Positions 1-8,342 of a DNA stretch of 64,000 nucleotides are shown piece after piece; position 1 is the first letter of the stretch, and every line of letters starts with the position of its first letter. The notes below the pieces were generated by a model. That model worked only from the letters and a program-made list of their open reading frames with translations. It did not search any database and had not been told where the DNA came from. Origin of the DNA: Armatimonadota bacterium (GTDB lineage: Bacteria; Armatimonadota; Zipacnadia; UBA1398; JAKPQA01); contig JAKPQA010000074.1 of NCBI GenBank assembly GCA_029547025.1, forward strand, positions 1 through 64,000, written 5' to 3'. The position numbers and the translations under genes are program-made.

Positions 1-48
1 CAAGCCGCTACCATCGACATTCCCCAAAGCCCAACCAGGATTCGCACC

Positions 49-1770
49 ATGTGGAAGCTGCTGCTCGCCTTCGTCGTTTTCGCCGCCGTCGCGCTGTTTG
101 TGCTGAAGAAGGGCGGCGGCAACGTCGACATGACCAGGTTCCAGCAGCAAGGCCAGGACCCCGCCGGACAAACACCCCCCGGCTAGGAACCCGCCGGTCC
201 TCAACCCGAAATCCAGGCCGGCGCCGCCGGCGTCACCACCGTCCAGGAATACAAATTCGTCCCGCAGGAGAAACTCCCCCCCGTCAAGGGCACGAGCGCC
301 TACAAGTGGGACGCCAACGCCAAGGTCGTCCAGTTCCACATCAACGTCTGGATCGGATGGCTCCCCATCATCGCCGCCAACCACGGCTTCGCCCCCAATG
401 AGGAAAGCGTCTTCTTCAAGAATTACGGCTTCAAGGTCGACCTGAAACTGATCGACGACCCCGTCGTCGCGCGCGACACCTATGTCTCCGGCGACAGCCC
501 CATTCTCTGGGGCACGCTCGACATGATGGCCCTCTTCGCCCCCGAACTCATGAAGGATTCCCGCACCTCGCCCCGCATCTACCAGCAGATCGACTGGTCC
601 AGCGGCGGCGACGGCATCGTGGTCCGTGAGGGCATCAAGACCGTCGAGGACTTGGTCGGCAAGACGGTGACGTACGCGCAGAACAGTCCCTCGCAGTATT
701 ACCTGAATACGCTGTTGCTGTCGGCCGGCATCCAGCCGAACCGCGTCTCGCACAAGTTCACCGACTCGGCGTTTGGCGCTTCCGCAGCCTTCGTCACGGA
801 CCCCAAGATCGACGCCTGCGTGAGCTGGGCGCCCGACATCTACAACATCCCAGACAAGGTTCCCGGGACGAAGCTGCTGTCCACGACCGCCGACGCGAGC
901 AAGGTCATTGCCGACGTCTGGGCTGCGCGCGCGGACTTTGCCCGGGACAAACCCAAGGTCATTCGCGGTCTGGTTGAGGGCATCTTCAAGGGCATGGAGA
1001 TGCTCGAGAAGGACGCCGCATTCCGCGACCAGGCGTGCCAATGGCTAGCGAAGGGCTACGACCTGCCCGCGGAAGACGTCAGGGGCATGCTCCAAGACGC
1101 CCACTCGACCAACTTCGCCGAGAACAAGCAGTTCTTCCTGAACGCGGCGAACCCGACCAACTTCGAGCGCACCTGGAACCGCATCACCTTCGTCTACCAG
1201 CAGCTCAAGAAGCTCGACAAGGCCATAGCCTTTGACCAGGTGATGGACTTCTCGGTCATCAAGGCACTGCAGGACGAGAACAAGTTCGCGTCCCAGCAGG
1301 ACACGTACACGTCGAAGTTCGCTCCCTCGGACTGGCAACGGGTCGCGGAGGCTCCGCTGATCCGGCAGGTCATCCGCATTCACTTCTACCCCAACTCCGC
1401 GAACCTGTTCGAACCGGCCCGGGACGAGTATGGCCACATCATCCAGGGCCAGCTCTACGACCCGTCGGTCAACGACACGCTCGAACGCGTGGCGCAGCTT
1501 GCCGGCCAGTTTGACCGGGCGATGATCGTGATATCGGGCCACACGGACGACTCATACCGCGATCAGGTACCTTACGAACTGGTGAAGAAACTCTCGCTCG
1601 ACCGCGCGGAAGCCGTGCGCAAGGCACTTATCGACAAGCACAAGTTCGACCCAGGCAAGTTCAAAGCCGAGGGTAGGGCGTGGGATGTGCCGGCGGACCC
1701 CAATGACCCGCACAACCATGCACTGAATCGGCGGGTCGAAATCGGTGTGTACCCGCCGGAGGCCGAGTAG
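49..1770 (+). CDS. ABC substrate-binding protein fused to an OmpA-like domain, interrupted by an in-frame amber codon
   Basis: Reading from ATG 49 (AGGA eight bases upstream) gives a membrane anchor or signal segment (MWKLLLAFVVFAAVALFVL), a short Pro/Gly-rich linker, then TAG at 184-186. The same frame continues without another stop to 1770. The continuation is a NitT/TauT/SsuA-type periplasmic binding protein (positions about 75-420), including a stretch before the track ATG at 523 that looks genuinely coding (VWIGWLPIIAANHGF). From about position 440 it carries an OmpA C-terminal-like domain with GHTD, LSLDRAEAV and NRRVEI, which would tether it to peptidoglycan. There is no in-frame ATG, GTG or TTG between the TAG and 523, so internal initiation cannot make the whole binding lobe. 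The permease and ATPase follow directly. The family call is firm; whether the gene is intact depends on the TAG, which could be a sequencing error, a mutation or a readthrough site. Confidence 0.8.
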
Positions 1771-1796
1771 TCCAGCATGGGGACGGCCCGACAGCC

Positions 1797-2810
1797 GTGA
1801 GTGCGGAGACGGGGGAGCCGGAGCGGATGCGCCGCCGCGGTTGGCTGGGGTTACTGGTCCGCCCGCCCCAGGACCCGGGGCCCGATGACTCGGGAGGCGC
1901 CGGGGAGGAGCGGAGCGACGCCGTGGCATCCGGGCCACGGCCGGCCCGGGCAGGTTCGGGCGGGAGGCCACGCGGGAAAGCCCGGCCGGGGCCGCGTTTC
2001 TTCCGCGTACGCGAACCACTGGCACCGCAGTGGCGTCTCCTGCTGTCGCTGCTGCCCTTCGTGGCATTCGCGGCATGGTGGGTGTGGGCCACGGCAGGCC
2101 CATCGCCGGAGGTGCGCCGCATCTCACCCTATGCTCTGCCCAGCCCGGGCGATATTGGCGAATTCCTCCCCAGCCTGTGGTATGACAGCGCGTTGATGCG
2201 CAACATCCTGGTGAGCCTCGTCCGTGTGGGCGCCGGGTTCGCTCTCGCAGCAGCCATCGCGCTGCCCCTCGGCGTGGCCATGGGGAGCTTCACCCGCATT
2301 GGGGCCACGTTCAGCCTTGTGGAGACGGTGCTCGGATATCTCCCTATCGCCGCCATCGTCCCACTCACCATGGCGTGGTGGCATAGTGGCGAGAAGCAGA
2401 AAGTCGGCTTCCTGGCGCTGGCTACGTTCTCCTACCTCCTGCCGCTCATTGTCCGGCATGTGCGGAAGGTGGACCACCAGTACCTTCTGGCGGCGTACGC
2501 CCAGGGCGCGACCCCATGGCAGGTGGTGTTCCGCGTGCTGGTGCCGATCGCGCTGCCGGATATGCTGAACTCGCTTCGGCTGGGCCTCGGTGTGGGATGG
2601 ACCTACATCGTTCTGTGTGAGGTCATCAAAGAGGGAGAGGGCATGGGCGGGGTGGGCAACCTGATCCTGGTGTTCCAGCGCCTGGGGAAGATGGAGGGCG
2701 TCTACCCGACCGTTGTGGCGATTATGCTGGTGGGCGCACTGCTCGACCGCGCGTGCGCCAAGCTTTGGGCCTGGTTCTTCCCCTACCGTATTGGGCTGGA
2801 GGGGGAGTGA
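1797..2810 (+). CDS. ABC transporter permease (BPD_transp_1)
   Basis: The inner-membrane subunit of a NitT/TauT-type importer, 337 aa. After a long Pro/Arg-rich cytoplasmic N-terminus (about 75 residues, longer than usual for SsuC/TauC) come about six hydrophobic segments, beginning with LLLSLLPFVAFAAWWVW. The EAA loop that docks to the ATPase is visible as AYAQGATPWQVVFRVLVPIA near residue 235. The start is GTG 1797, 26 bases after the binding-protein stop; ATG 1827 is an in-frame alternative and would shorten the odd N-terminus. Its stop is 3 bases before the ATPase ATG, so binding protein, permease and ATPase form one operon. The substrate is unknown; the family includes nitrate, taurine, sulfonate and thiamine-precursor importers. 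Confidence 0.9.
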   Translation: MSAETGEPERMRRRGWLGLLVRPPQDPGPDDSGGAGEERSDAVASGPRPARAGSGGRPRGKARPGPRFFRVREPLAPQWRLLLSLLPFVAFAAWWVWATAGPSPEVRRISPYALPSPGDIGEFLPSLWYDSALMRNILVSLVRVGAGFALAAAIALPLGVAMGSFTRIGATFSLVETVLGYLPIAAIVPLTMAWWHSGEKQKVGFLALATFSYLLPLIVRHVRKVDHQYLLAAYAQGATPWQVVFRVLVPIALPDMLNSLRLGLGVGWTYIVLCEVIKEGEGMGGVGNLILVFQRLGKMEGVYPTVVAIMLVGALLDRACAKLWAWFFPYRIGLEGE

Positions 2811-2813
2811 GCC

Positions 2814-3737
2814 ATGGCCGCCCCCCCGACCCCGGATCCGCCTTGTCTCGAGATCGACCACGTCAGCAAGGAGTTTCGCCGGCCGGGGCAGGCGCCGTTC
2901 GTGGCGGTCCGGGATCTGTGCGCCACGGTGCAGGACTCTGCGGGCTCAGGCGAGTTCATCACCATTGTCGGTCCGAGCGGATGTGGGAAGTCGACGCTAC
3001 TGCAGCTTGTGGCGGGGTTTGACACCCACGTCCCCCCCACGACCGGCGAGATTCGGTTCCACGGTGAGCCGGTCACGGGGCCGAGCGCAGATCGCGGCAT
3101 GCTGTTCCAACACTACGGGTGTTACCCGCACCTCACTGTGCTCGACAACATCGCGTTCGGGTTGAGGCTCCACGCTCGCGAGCTCGGTCTCTCACGGCGG
3201 GTGATCCGCGACATCGCGCTCGACTGGATGCGCAAGGTGCGATTGTCGGGGGATGACGCGACGAAATACCCGCACGAACTCTCGGGCGGGATGCGACAGC
3301 GAGTTGCCCTGGCCCGTTGCCTGGCCCTCAAGCCCAAGTGCATTTTGATGGATGAGCCTTTCAGCGCGTTGGATGAACCGACGCGGTTTGAGATGCAGGA
3401 TCTGATTGTGGATCTGTGGTCGGACCTGAGGGCCACGATCCTCCTGGTCAGCCACAGTGTGGCCGAGGCGGTGTACCTCGGCGACCGTGTATGGGTAATG
3501 AGCCCCGCGCCGGGGACGATCGTGGCTGAGTACAGAGACGTGCCGCTCCCGAGCCCGGACGTTCCGGCCATGGCCGAGCAGTCAAAGCCCGAGTTTGCCG
3601 CGGCGGTCACGGAGATCAGCGGCGAGTTCCTACGTATCCTCAGGACGCCCCGCGAGGAGCTGCAGGCCGTGGTGGCCGATGGCACCGGACGGAATCGGCC
3701 GGTCGAGGGGAGGGCCGTGAGCAGTGGCGCGGGGTAA
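2814..3737 (+). CDS. ABC transporter ATP-binding protein
   Basis: The ATPase of the same importer, 307 aa. All the nucleotide-binding motifs are present: Walker A GPSGCGKST (near residue 51), a Q-loop in LFQHYG, signature LSGGMRQR, Walker B CILMDEPFSALD and an H-loop in LLVSHSVAEAV. This pattern is typical of the SsuB/TauB branch. ATG 2814 lies three bases after the permease stop, consistent with translational coupling. The C-terminal extension of about 50 residues after the H-loop region is of unknown role. The next gene starts inside its last codons (overlap of 14 bases). Confidence 0.95.
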   Translation: MAAPPTPDPPCLEIDHVSKEFRRPGQAPFVAVRDLCATVQDSAGSGEFITIVGPSGCGKSTLLQLVAGFDTHVPPTTGEIRFHGEPVTGPSADRGMLFQHYGCYPHLTVLDNIAFGLRLHARELGLSRRVIRDIALDWMRKVRLSGDDATKYPHELSGGMRQRVALARCLALKPKCILMDEPFSALDEPTRFEMQDLIVDLWSDLRATILLVSHSVAEAVYLGDRVWVMSPAPGTIVAEYRDVPLPSPDVPAMAEQSKPEFAAAVTEISGEFLRILRTPREELQAVVADGTGRNRPVEGRAVSSGAG

Positions 3738-4566
3738 GGTTCGGAGGCCAAACGAGCCGGGATACGGCGATTACCTGAGGGCCGCGTTCAACTACCGCGT
3801 GCCGGTCCGCGGGCTCGGCGGCGTCCCGATCAACTGGCTGTTCCTGGGCGCGGTAGGCGTTGCCAGCATCGTCGCGTGGCCCGTTCTGCTAGTCGGGGCG
3901 GGCGCGGAGATCGGCTTCCTGAGTGCTCTGGCCAACAGCGACCGTTTCCAGCGTTCGGTGCGCGCACGGATGCTTCAGACTCGCGACGAGGCCCTGCTGG
4001 ATCAGCAGGACGTCGCAGCTAGCGGGCTGTCACCCGGTGCCCAGGCGCGCTACGCGGCCTTCAGGCAGAGGTGCTCCGAGATCGTCGAGATCGCCCGGAA
4101 GCTACAACCCGCGGACGGTTCGGAGCTGCAGACCTATGCCGACCACCTGGCCGAGCTGCGTTCTGTCTATGTGCGAATGATTACGCTGCTTGAGGTGTTC
4201 TCTCGCTACTCGGTCGACTGGAACAAGACCGACCCCGAGCCGGCGATGAGGGCGGTGGAGAAGGAGCTCGAGCGCGAGGACTTGTCCGACTCGATGCGCC
4301 GGTCCAAGGAGGCGACGCTGGGGGTCCTGAGACGCCGCGCCGAGAGCCGAAAGGCCATCAGCGAACGGGCTCACGTGCTGCACTCGGAGATCGGCCGCCT
4401 CGAACAAGAGGTCGCGCTCCTGCGTGACCAGGCTCTGCTGACTCGAGACCCGTCGGTCCTCACGCAGAGCATGGATTCGGCGGCAGGCATCCTCGAGCAG
4501 CACAACGCGTGGCTTCAGGAGAACGCCGCCGTGTTCGAGCGCCTCGAGCAGGAGGAGATGGCCTGA
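3724..4566 (+). CDS. Membrane-anchored coiled-coil protein of unknown function
   Basis: A 280-aa protein that starts at GTG 3724, inside the end of the ATPase gene, so it is probably the fourth gene of the importer operon. Near residues 34-66 there is one long or two closely spaced hydrophobic segments (NWLFLGAVGVASIVAWPVLLVGAGAEIGF). The remainder is charged, helical and heptad-like, with many Glu, Arg and Leu residues. I do not recognise a named domain. Conserved placement beside an OmpA-fused binding protein suggests an accessory or scaffold role for the importer, but this is inference. An 89-base gap with a new strong ribosome site separates it from the next gene. Confidence 0.7.
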   Translation: MARGKVRRPNEPGYGDYLRAAFNYRVPVRGLGGVPINWLFLGAVGVASIVAWPVLLVGAGAEIGFLSALANSDRFQRSVRARMLQTRDEALLDQQDVAASGLSPGAQARYAAFRQRCSEIVEIARKLQPADGSELQTYADHLAELRSVYVRMITLLEVFSRYSVDWNKTDPEPAMRAVEKELEREDLSDSMRRSKEATLGVLRRRAESRKAISERAHVLHSEIGRLEQEVALLRDQALLTRDPSVLTQSMDSAAGILEQHNAWLQENAAVFERLEQEEMA

Positions 4567-4655
4567 CTCGGGCACCGTGGAGCATCCGCCGCCGCCCTCG
4601 CCCTCCTGCACCGGACGCGGGGCCCTGTCGCCGCCCATCGAGGAGGTCCTGCCGC

Positions 4656-5651
4656 ATGCCCCGGCTCTCGCCCAAAGAGAACCTGCTCCGCGCCATCCGG
4701 TATGATGACCCTGAGTGGGTACCGCGCTGCAATGAACCGACTATGGTTGGCATCGCATATGAGGGCAACTTCAGGGTGGCCTGTTGGACGGACGCGTGGG
4801 GCACGCATTGGGAGACCACACGAGACGATATGGTGCCCTTTCCGAAGGGCCACCCCCTACCCAGCCTCGACGCGCTGGCCGAGTTCGCCTTCCCCGACCC
4901 GGACGTCATGTTCGTGCTGTCTGAGGACGCGAAGAGCTGCCTTGCCCGGGCAGAGAAAGAGGACCAGCTCATCTTCGGCCAGCAGACCTATCTGCTGTTC
5001 GAGCGGGCATGGGCGCTGATGGGCATGGAGGCCTTCATGGAGGCCTTCTACACGCATCCGGAGGAGATGCACGAGCTGCTCGGGCGCATCACGGACTACA
5101 ACATCCGCATCTTCGAACGCTACATGGAGGCGGGTTGTCATGGCGTGTCGTTCTCGGAGGACTTGGGCGCGCAGCGCTCACTGATGATCTCGCCTGACCT
5201 GTGGCGCCGCTTCTTCATGCCCCAGTACGCCCGCGCATTCGAGCCGGTGAAGCGTGCGGGAGGGCTGATCAACTTCCACTCATGCGGGTGTGTGCAGGAC
5301 ATCGTCGACGACCTGGTGGCGTTGGGGGTAGACATACTGAACCCCATCCAGGCTCGCGCCAACGATCTGGCGATGCTCAAGCGTGTAGCGCACGGTCGCA
5401 TGGCACTTCAGGGCGGGGTCGACACGCAGCACCTGCTCATGCTGGGGACACCCGATGAGGTCGCCATCGAAGTGCGGCGGCTCATCGACCTGTTGGCTCC
5501 GGGAGGCGGGTACATCATCGGCCCCGATCAAGGGATGCCGTTCCCTCCGGCCAACCTCCAGGCTCTGTGGCGAACGGCGGCGGAGTACGGCCGCTATGAC
5601 GCGCCGCATCTCCGGGAACAACGGGCCCCGGCGTGCCGTCAGACACCATGA
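4656..5651 (+). CDS. Uroporphyrinogen decarboxylase (URO-D) fold protein, methyltransferase-like
   Basis: 331 aa. I chose ATG 4656 because AGGAGG lies 9 bases upstream and the homologous start MPRLSPKENLLRAI follows; the longer track ORF has no such support. Family landmarks are the N-terminal PKENLLRAIRYDDPE, the LGAQRSLMISPDLWRRFFMP segment near residue 170, FHSCGCV, and the C-terminal GGGYIIGPDQGMPF. Proteins of this type outside haem clusters are usually corrinoid or thiol methyltransferase relatives (MtaA/MtbA-like) rather than HemE, and no haem gene lies nearby. The His-x-Cys pair of the MtaA zinc site is present (H-S-C), but the C-terminal Cys is replaced in GPDQ, so methyltransferase activity is uncertain. 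A paralogue lies at 55112-56038. Confidence 0.85.
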   Translation: MPRLSPKENLLRAIRYDDPEWVPRCNEPTMVGIAYEGNFRVACWTDAWGTHWETTRDDMVPFPKGHPLPSLDALAEFAFPDPDVMFVLSEDAKSCLARAEKEDQLIFGQQTYLLFERAWALMGMEAFMEAFYTHPEEMHELLGRITDYNIRIFERYMEAGCHGVSFSEDLGAQRSLMISPDLWRRFFMPQYARAFEPVKRAGGLINFHSCGCVQDIVDDLVALGVDILNPIQARANDLAMLKRVAHGRMALQGGVDTQHLLMLGTPDEVAIEVRRLIDLLAPGGGYIIGPDQGMPFPPANLQALWRTAAEYGRYDAPHLREQRAPACRQTP

Positions 5652-5679
5652 ACGCACGCGCTGAAGGGATGGAAGCCCC

Positions 5680-7086
5680 GTGAGCCGCTCACGATGGATT
5701 GCTCCTGCAGTAGGCGCCGCCGTCCTCTGCATCGGTTTCGCCGGAGCCAGACCGAACGAGGGTTCGACGCCCAGCTACGTGCTGGCGCGGCCTGCCACCG
5801 GGGCCGCCGCAGACGATCCGGCGGCACCTGCGGTGGGACCGCGGATGGACGTAGTGTTCCTTATCGATACCACGGGCAGCATGGCCGATGAGATTGAAGT
5901 GGTGAAGGAGAAGATGCGCGACATGGTCGCGCAGATCGCGTCGGGCGACCCGGCCCCGCGCGTGCGCTTCGGCCTCGTGCTCTACCGCGACCGCGGGGAC
6001 GAGTACGTGACCAAAGTCATCGAACTGACCGACGACATCGACGCCATGGTGGCCCACATTGCCGAGGTCCAGGCGGCGGGCGGAGGCGATGAGCCCGAGA
6101 GCCTCAACGAGGCGCTCCATGTGGCCCTGCACGACATGAACTGGGACCCGGCCGAGGAGGTCGACAAGACGGTCTTCCTCATCGCTGACGCCCCGCCGCA
6201 TATGGACTACGAGGGCGACTATCAGTACGCGGGCGAGGTCGAGTACGCGGTTCATCACAACATCATCATCCACTCCATCGGCTGCAGCGGGCTCAGCGAG
6301 GAGGGGAACTCGATCTTCAGGCAGATCGCCCAGGGCAGCGAAGGGACGTTCAACCTGTTGACCTATAAGCGCGAGTACGTCACGGCCGACGGCACGACGG
6401 AGACAGTGCTCGAGGCGGGGGGGCGGGTGTTCGGCATCATGGGCGAGCCGGGTGCGGCAGCGGATGCCGACTGGCGCGTCGGCGCCGAGCGCCTGGAGGA
6501 GGCTGGGGCGGCGCGAGCCATCGCGGCCGCGCCGGTCCCTCCGGCCACCGCGGCCCCAGGCGGAGCGATGGGCGGCGGTATGATGGGCGGAATGGGTGGA
6601 ATGGGTGGGACGGCGATGGGTGCCGCAACCGAGAACAACCTCGACTCGATCCTCGCCGGCACCCTCCGCAAGCAGGCTGAGAGACGCGGTGTGCGCTACG
6701 CCGACACGGGTACCCTCGAGATCGTGGCGCGCTATACCGGAACCCGAAGCGGCATCCATGAGGCCCTGCGGCAGGTAATCCGCACCGAGGACGAATGGAA
6801 GGCGCTCTGGGAACGGCACACCCAGCCGTTCGAGCCGCGCCCGGAGCTGCCCCAGGTGGACTTCGGGAAGTCCATGCTCATCGTCGTGTTCTCGGGAGAG
6901 AAACCCACCGGGGGGCACTCGGTCCGGGTCGAGACGGTCCGTGAGACGAAGGACGGTCTGGATGTGACGTTCCGGGTCACCAAGCCGGACGAGGGGATGA
7001 TGACCACGCAGGCGTTCACCCAGCCCTATGACATCGTTGTCGTCGACAACACGGAGGGCGAGTTGCGCTTCCTGGAGGCCGAGTAG
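5680..7086 (+). CDS. Secreted vWA-domain protein with C-terminal PrcB-like domain
   Basis: 468 aa starting at GTG 5680 after a purine-rich GAAGGGATGGAAG. A signal peptide covers about the first 25 residues. The von Willebrand A domain (about 57-240) has the metal-site motif DTTGSMADE with its Asp at residue 63. A low-complexity Met/Gly linker follows near residues 285-310 (GGGMMGGMGGMGG). The last 110 residues resemble PrcB_C, a domain named from a protein that stabilises the dentilisin protease complex: an EWKALW start, VDFGKSMLIVVFSGEKPTGG, then a short strand ending PYDIVVV. The combination implies an extracytoplasmic adhesive or protein-binding role. Partners are not evident; it sits between the URO-D and oxidoreductase genes on the same strand. 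Confidence 0.8.
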   Translation: MSRSRWIAPAVGAAVLCIGFAGARPNEGSTPSYVLARPATGAAADDPAAPAVGPRMDVVFLIDTTGSMADEIEVVKEKMRDMVAQIASGDPAPRVRFGLVLYRDRGDEYVTKVIELTDDIDAMVAHIAEVQAAGGGDEPESLNEALHVALHDMNWDPAEEVDKTVFLIADAPPHMDYEGDYQYAGEVEYAVHHNIIIHSIGCSGLSEEGNSIFRQIAQGSEGTFNLLTYKREYVTADGTTETVLEAGGRVFGIMGEPGAAADADWRVGAERLEEAGAARAIAAAPVPPATAAPGGAMGGGMMGGMGGMGGTAMGAATENNLDSILAGTLRKQAERRGVRYADTGTLEIVARYTGTRSGIHEALRQVIRTEDEWKALWERHTQPFEPRPELPQVDFGKSMLIVVFSGEKPTGGHSVRVETVRETKDGLDVTFRVTKPDEGMMTTQAFTQPYDIVVVDNTEGELRFLEAE

Positions 7087-7229
7087 CGGCACTGGGCCTC
7101 GAGGCAGACTCCATCCTGCTGCGCTCGCCGAGCCCACATAGCGGTTTGTCGTGAAGGCGCACGGACTGCCGCCCCCGAACGCGTAGGCCGGTGATCATAC
7201 CCGACACCTTCGACGGCGGGGGGACCTCT

Positions 7230-8315
7230 ATGGCGGAACTGCGCTGCGGAGTTGTGGGGCTCGGTCGCGGGCGGCTCTTCGTCGAGCGACTTAACGCACA
7301 GCCCGACTGCCGTGTCACGGCGGTGTGCGACACGAACGACCGGGCTCTGGCCGGGCTCAGCGGACTGGAGTGCTACACGGATTTCGAGGAGATGCTCGAC
7401 TCGGAGCGGCTGGACCTGGTGGCCATAGTCGGCCCGGGTCCCGTGCATGCATCGCAGTCGGCTCGTGCCCTCGAGCGCGGGCTCCACGTCATCACCGAAA
7501 CGCCCTGTGTGTACTCGCTCGAAGAGGCGGCCACCGTGGTCGATGCGGTCCGCCGGAGCGGCCTGAAGTACATGCTGGCCGAAGACTACCTCTATGCCGG
7601 CTTCATGCAGCGGCTGCGGCCCATTGTGGAAGCCGGCGAGCTGGGCGATATCGTTGCCGCACAGGGGGAGTACACGCACGACTGCCGCGACATCCTCCTG
7701 CTCGATGGCGATGGGGCCTATGTGCCCTGGGCAGAGCGGGAAGGCCGCAACGACACGCGGCCATCGTGGCGAGCGACGGATCTGCCCCCCCTGAAGTACT
7801 GCTCCCACACGCTCGGGCCGCTGCTGCGACTGATGGGCGATCGCTGCGTTCGCGTGTCGGGCGTGAGCTCGGGGTCGCGCACCTTCCCCGCGGCCGGCAT
7901 GATCGACTATGCCACCGCCGTCATGCAGACAGCGGGTGGCAGGGCCGTCACGCTGACGAATGGGTTCGGCGTCGCTCATCCGTTCGCGTTCTTCCTGGCG
8001 CTATATGGGACGGCGGGAAGCATCCGCTGTGTACACTTCGGTACCCCGGAGGTTCGGATCCACCGCGATGGCCCTGACGCGGGCTGGAGGCGTCTCGATT
8101 GTGGCTGGTATGACCGCCCCGACGGGCGGAATTGGCTGGACGTGATGTTCGAGGAGTTTCTGACAAGCATCCGCGAGGACACGGAGCCACCCATCGATGT
8201 GTTCGCGGCCATGGACTTCACGCTGCCCGGAGTCTGCGCCCATGTGTCGGCCGAGCAGAACGGCATACCGGTCGTCGTGCCGGACTACCGCGAAGCTGCA
8301 GTGCTCGACCGGTGA
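7230..8315 (+). CDS. Gfo/Idh/MocA family NAD(P)-dependent oxidoreductase
   Basis: 361 aa. I place the start at ATG 7230 (GGGGGGA just upstream), which gives MAELRCGVVGLGRG with the Rossmann GxGxxG-type loop at the very N-terminus; the track GTG at 7191 adds 13 residues unlike the family. The usual EKP motif is ETP here (HVITETPCVYS). The C-terminal half is the sheet-rich substrate domain. No signal peptide is seen, so it should be cytoplasmic. Such enzymes oxidise or reduce sugars, inositols and glycosides. Its place upstream of secreted glycosidases, with a DUF1080 enzyme 16 kb away, suggests a role in sugar breakdown; the substrate is unknown. Confidence 0.88.
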   Translation: MAELRCGVVGLGRGRLFVERLNAQPDCRVTAVCDTNDRALAGLSGLECYTDFEEMLDSERLDLVAIVGPGPVHASQSARALERGLHVITETPCVYSLEEAATVVDAVRRSGLKYMLAEDYLYAGFMQRLRPIVEAGELGDIVAAQGEYTHDCRDILLLDGDGAYVPWAEREGRNDTRPSWRATDLPPLKYCSHTLGPLLRLMGDRCVRVSGVSSGSRTFPAAGMIDYATAVMQTAGGRAVTLTNGFGVAHPFAFFLALYGTAGSIRCVHFGTPEVRIHRDGPDAGWRRLDCGWYDRPDGRNWLDVMFEEFLTSIREDTEPPIDVFAAMDFTLPGVCAHVSAEQNGIPVVVPDYREAAVLDR

Positions 8316-8342
8316 AGCCAGGACGATGGAGTGGAGGCATCG

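Noticed and set aside
184-186. Pyrrolysine or genome-wide TAG recoding
   Set aside because: TAG terminates several other genes in the window, and no pyl genes are seen.
5689-7137. 482-aa minus-strand ORF
   Set aside because: It is antisense to the vWA-PrcB gene, rich in Arg/His/Gly, and shows no domain.
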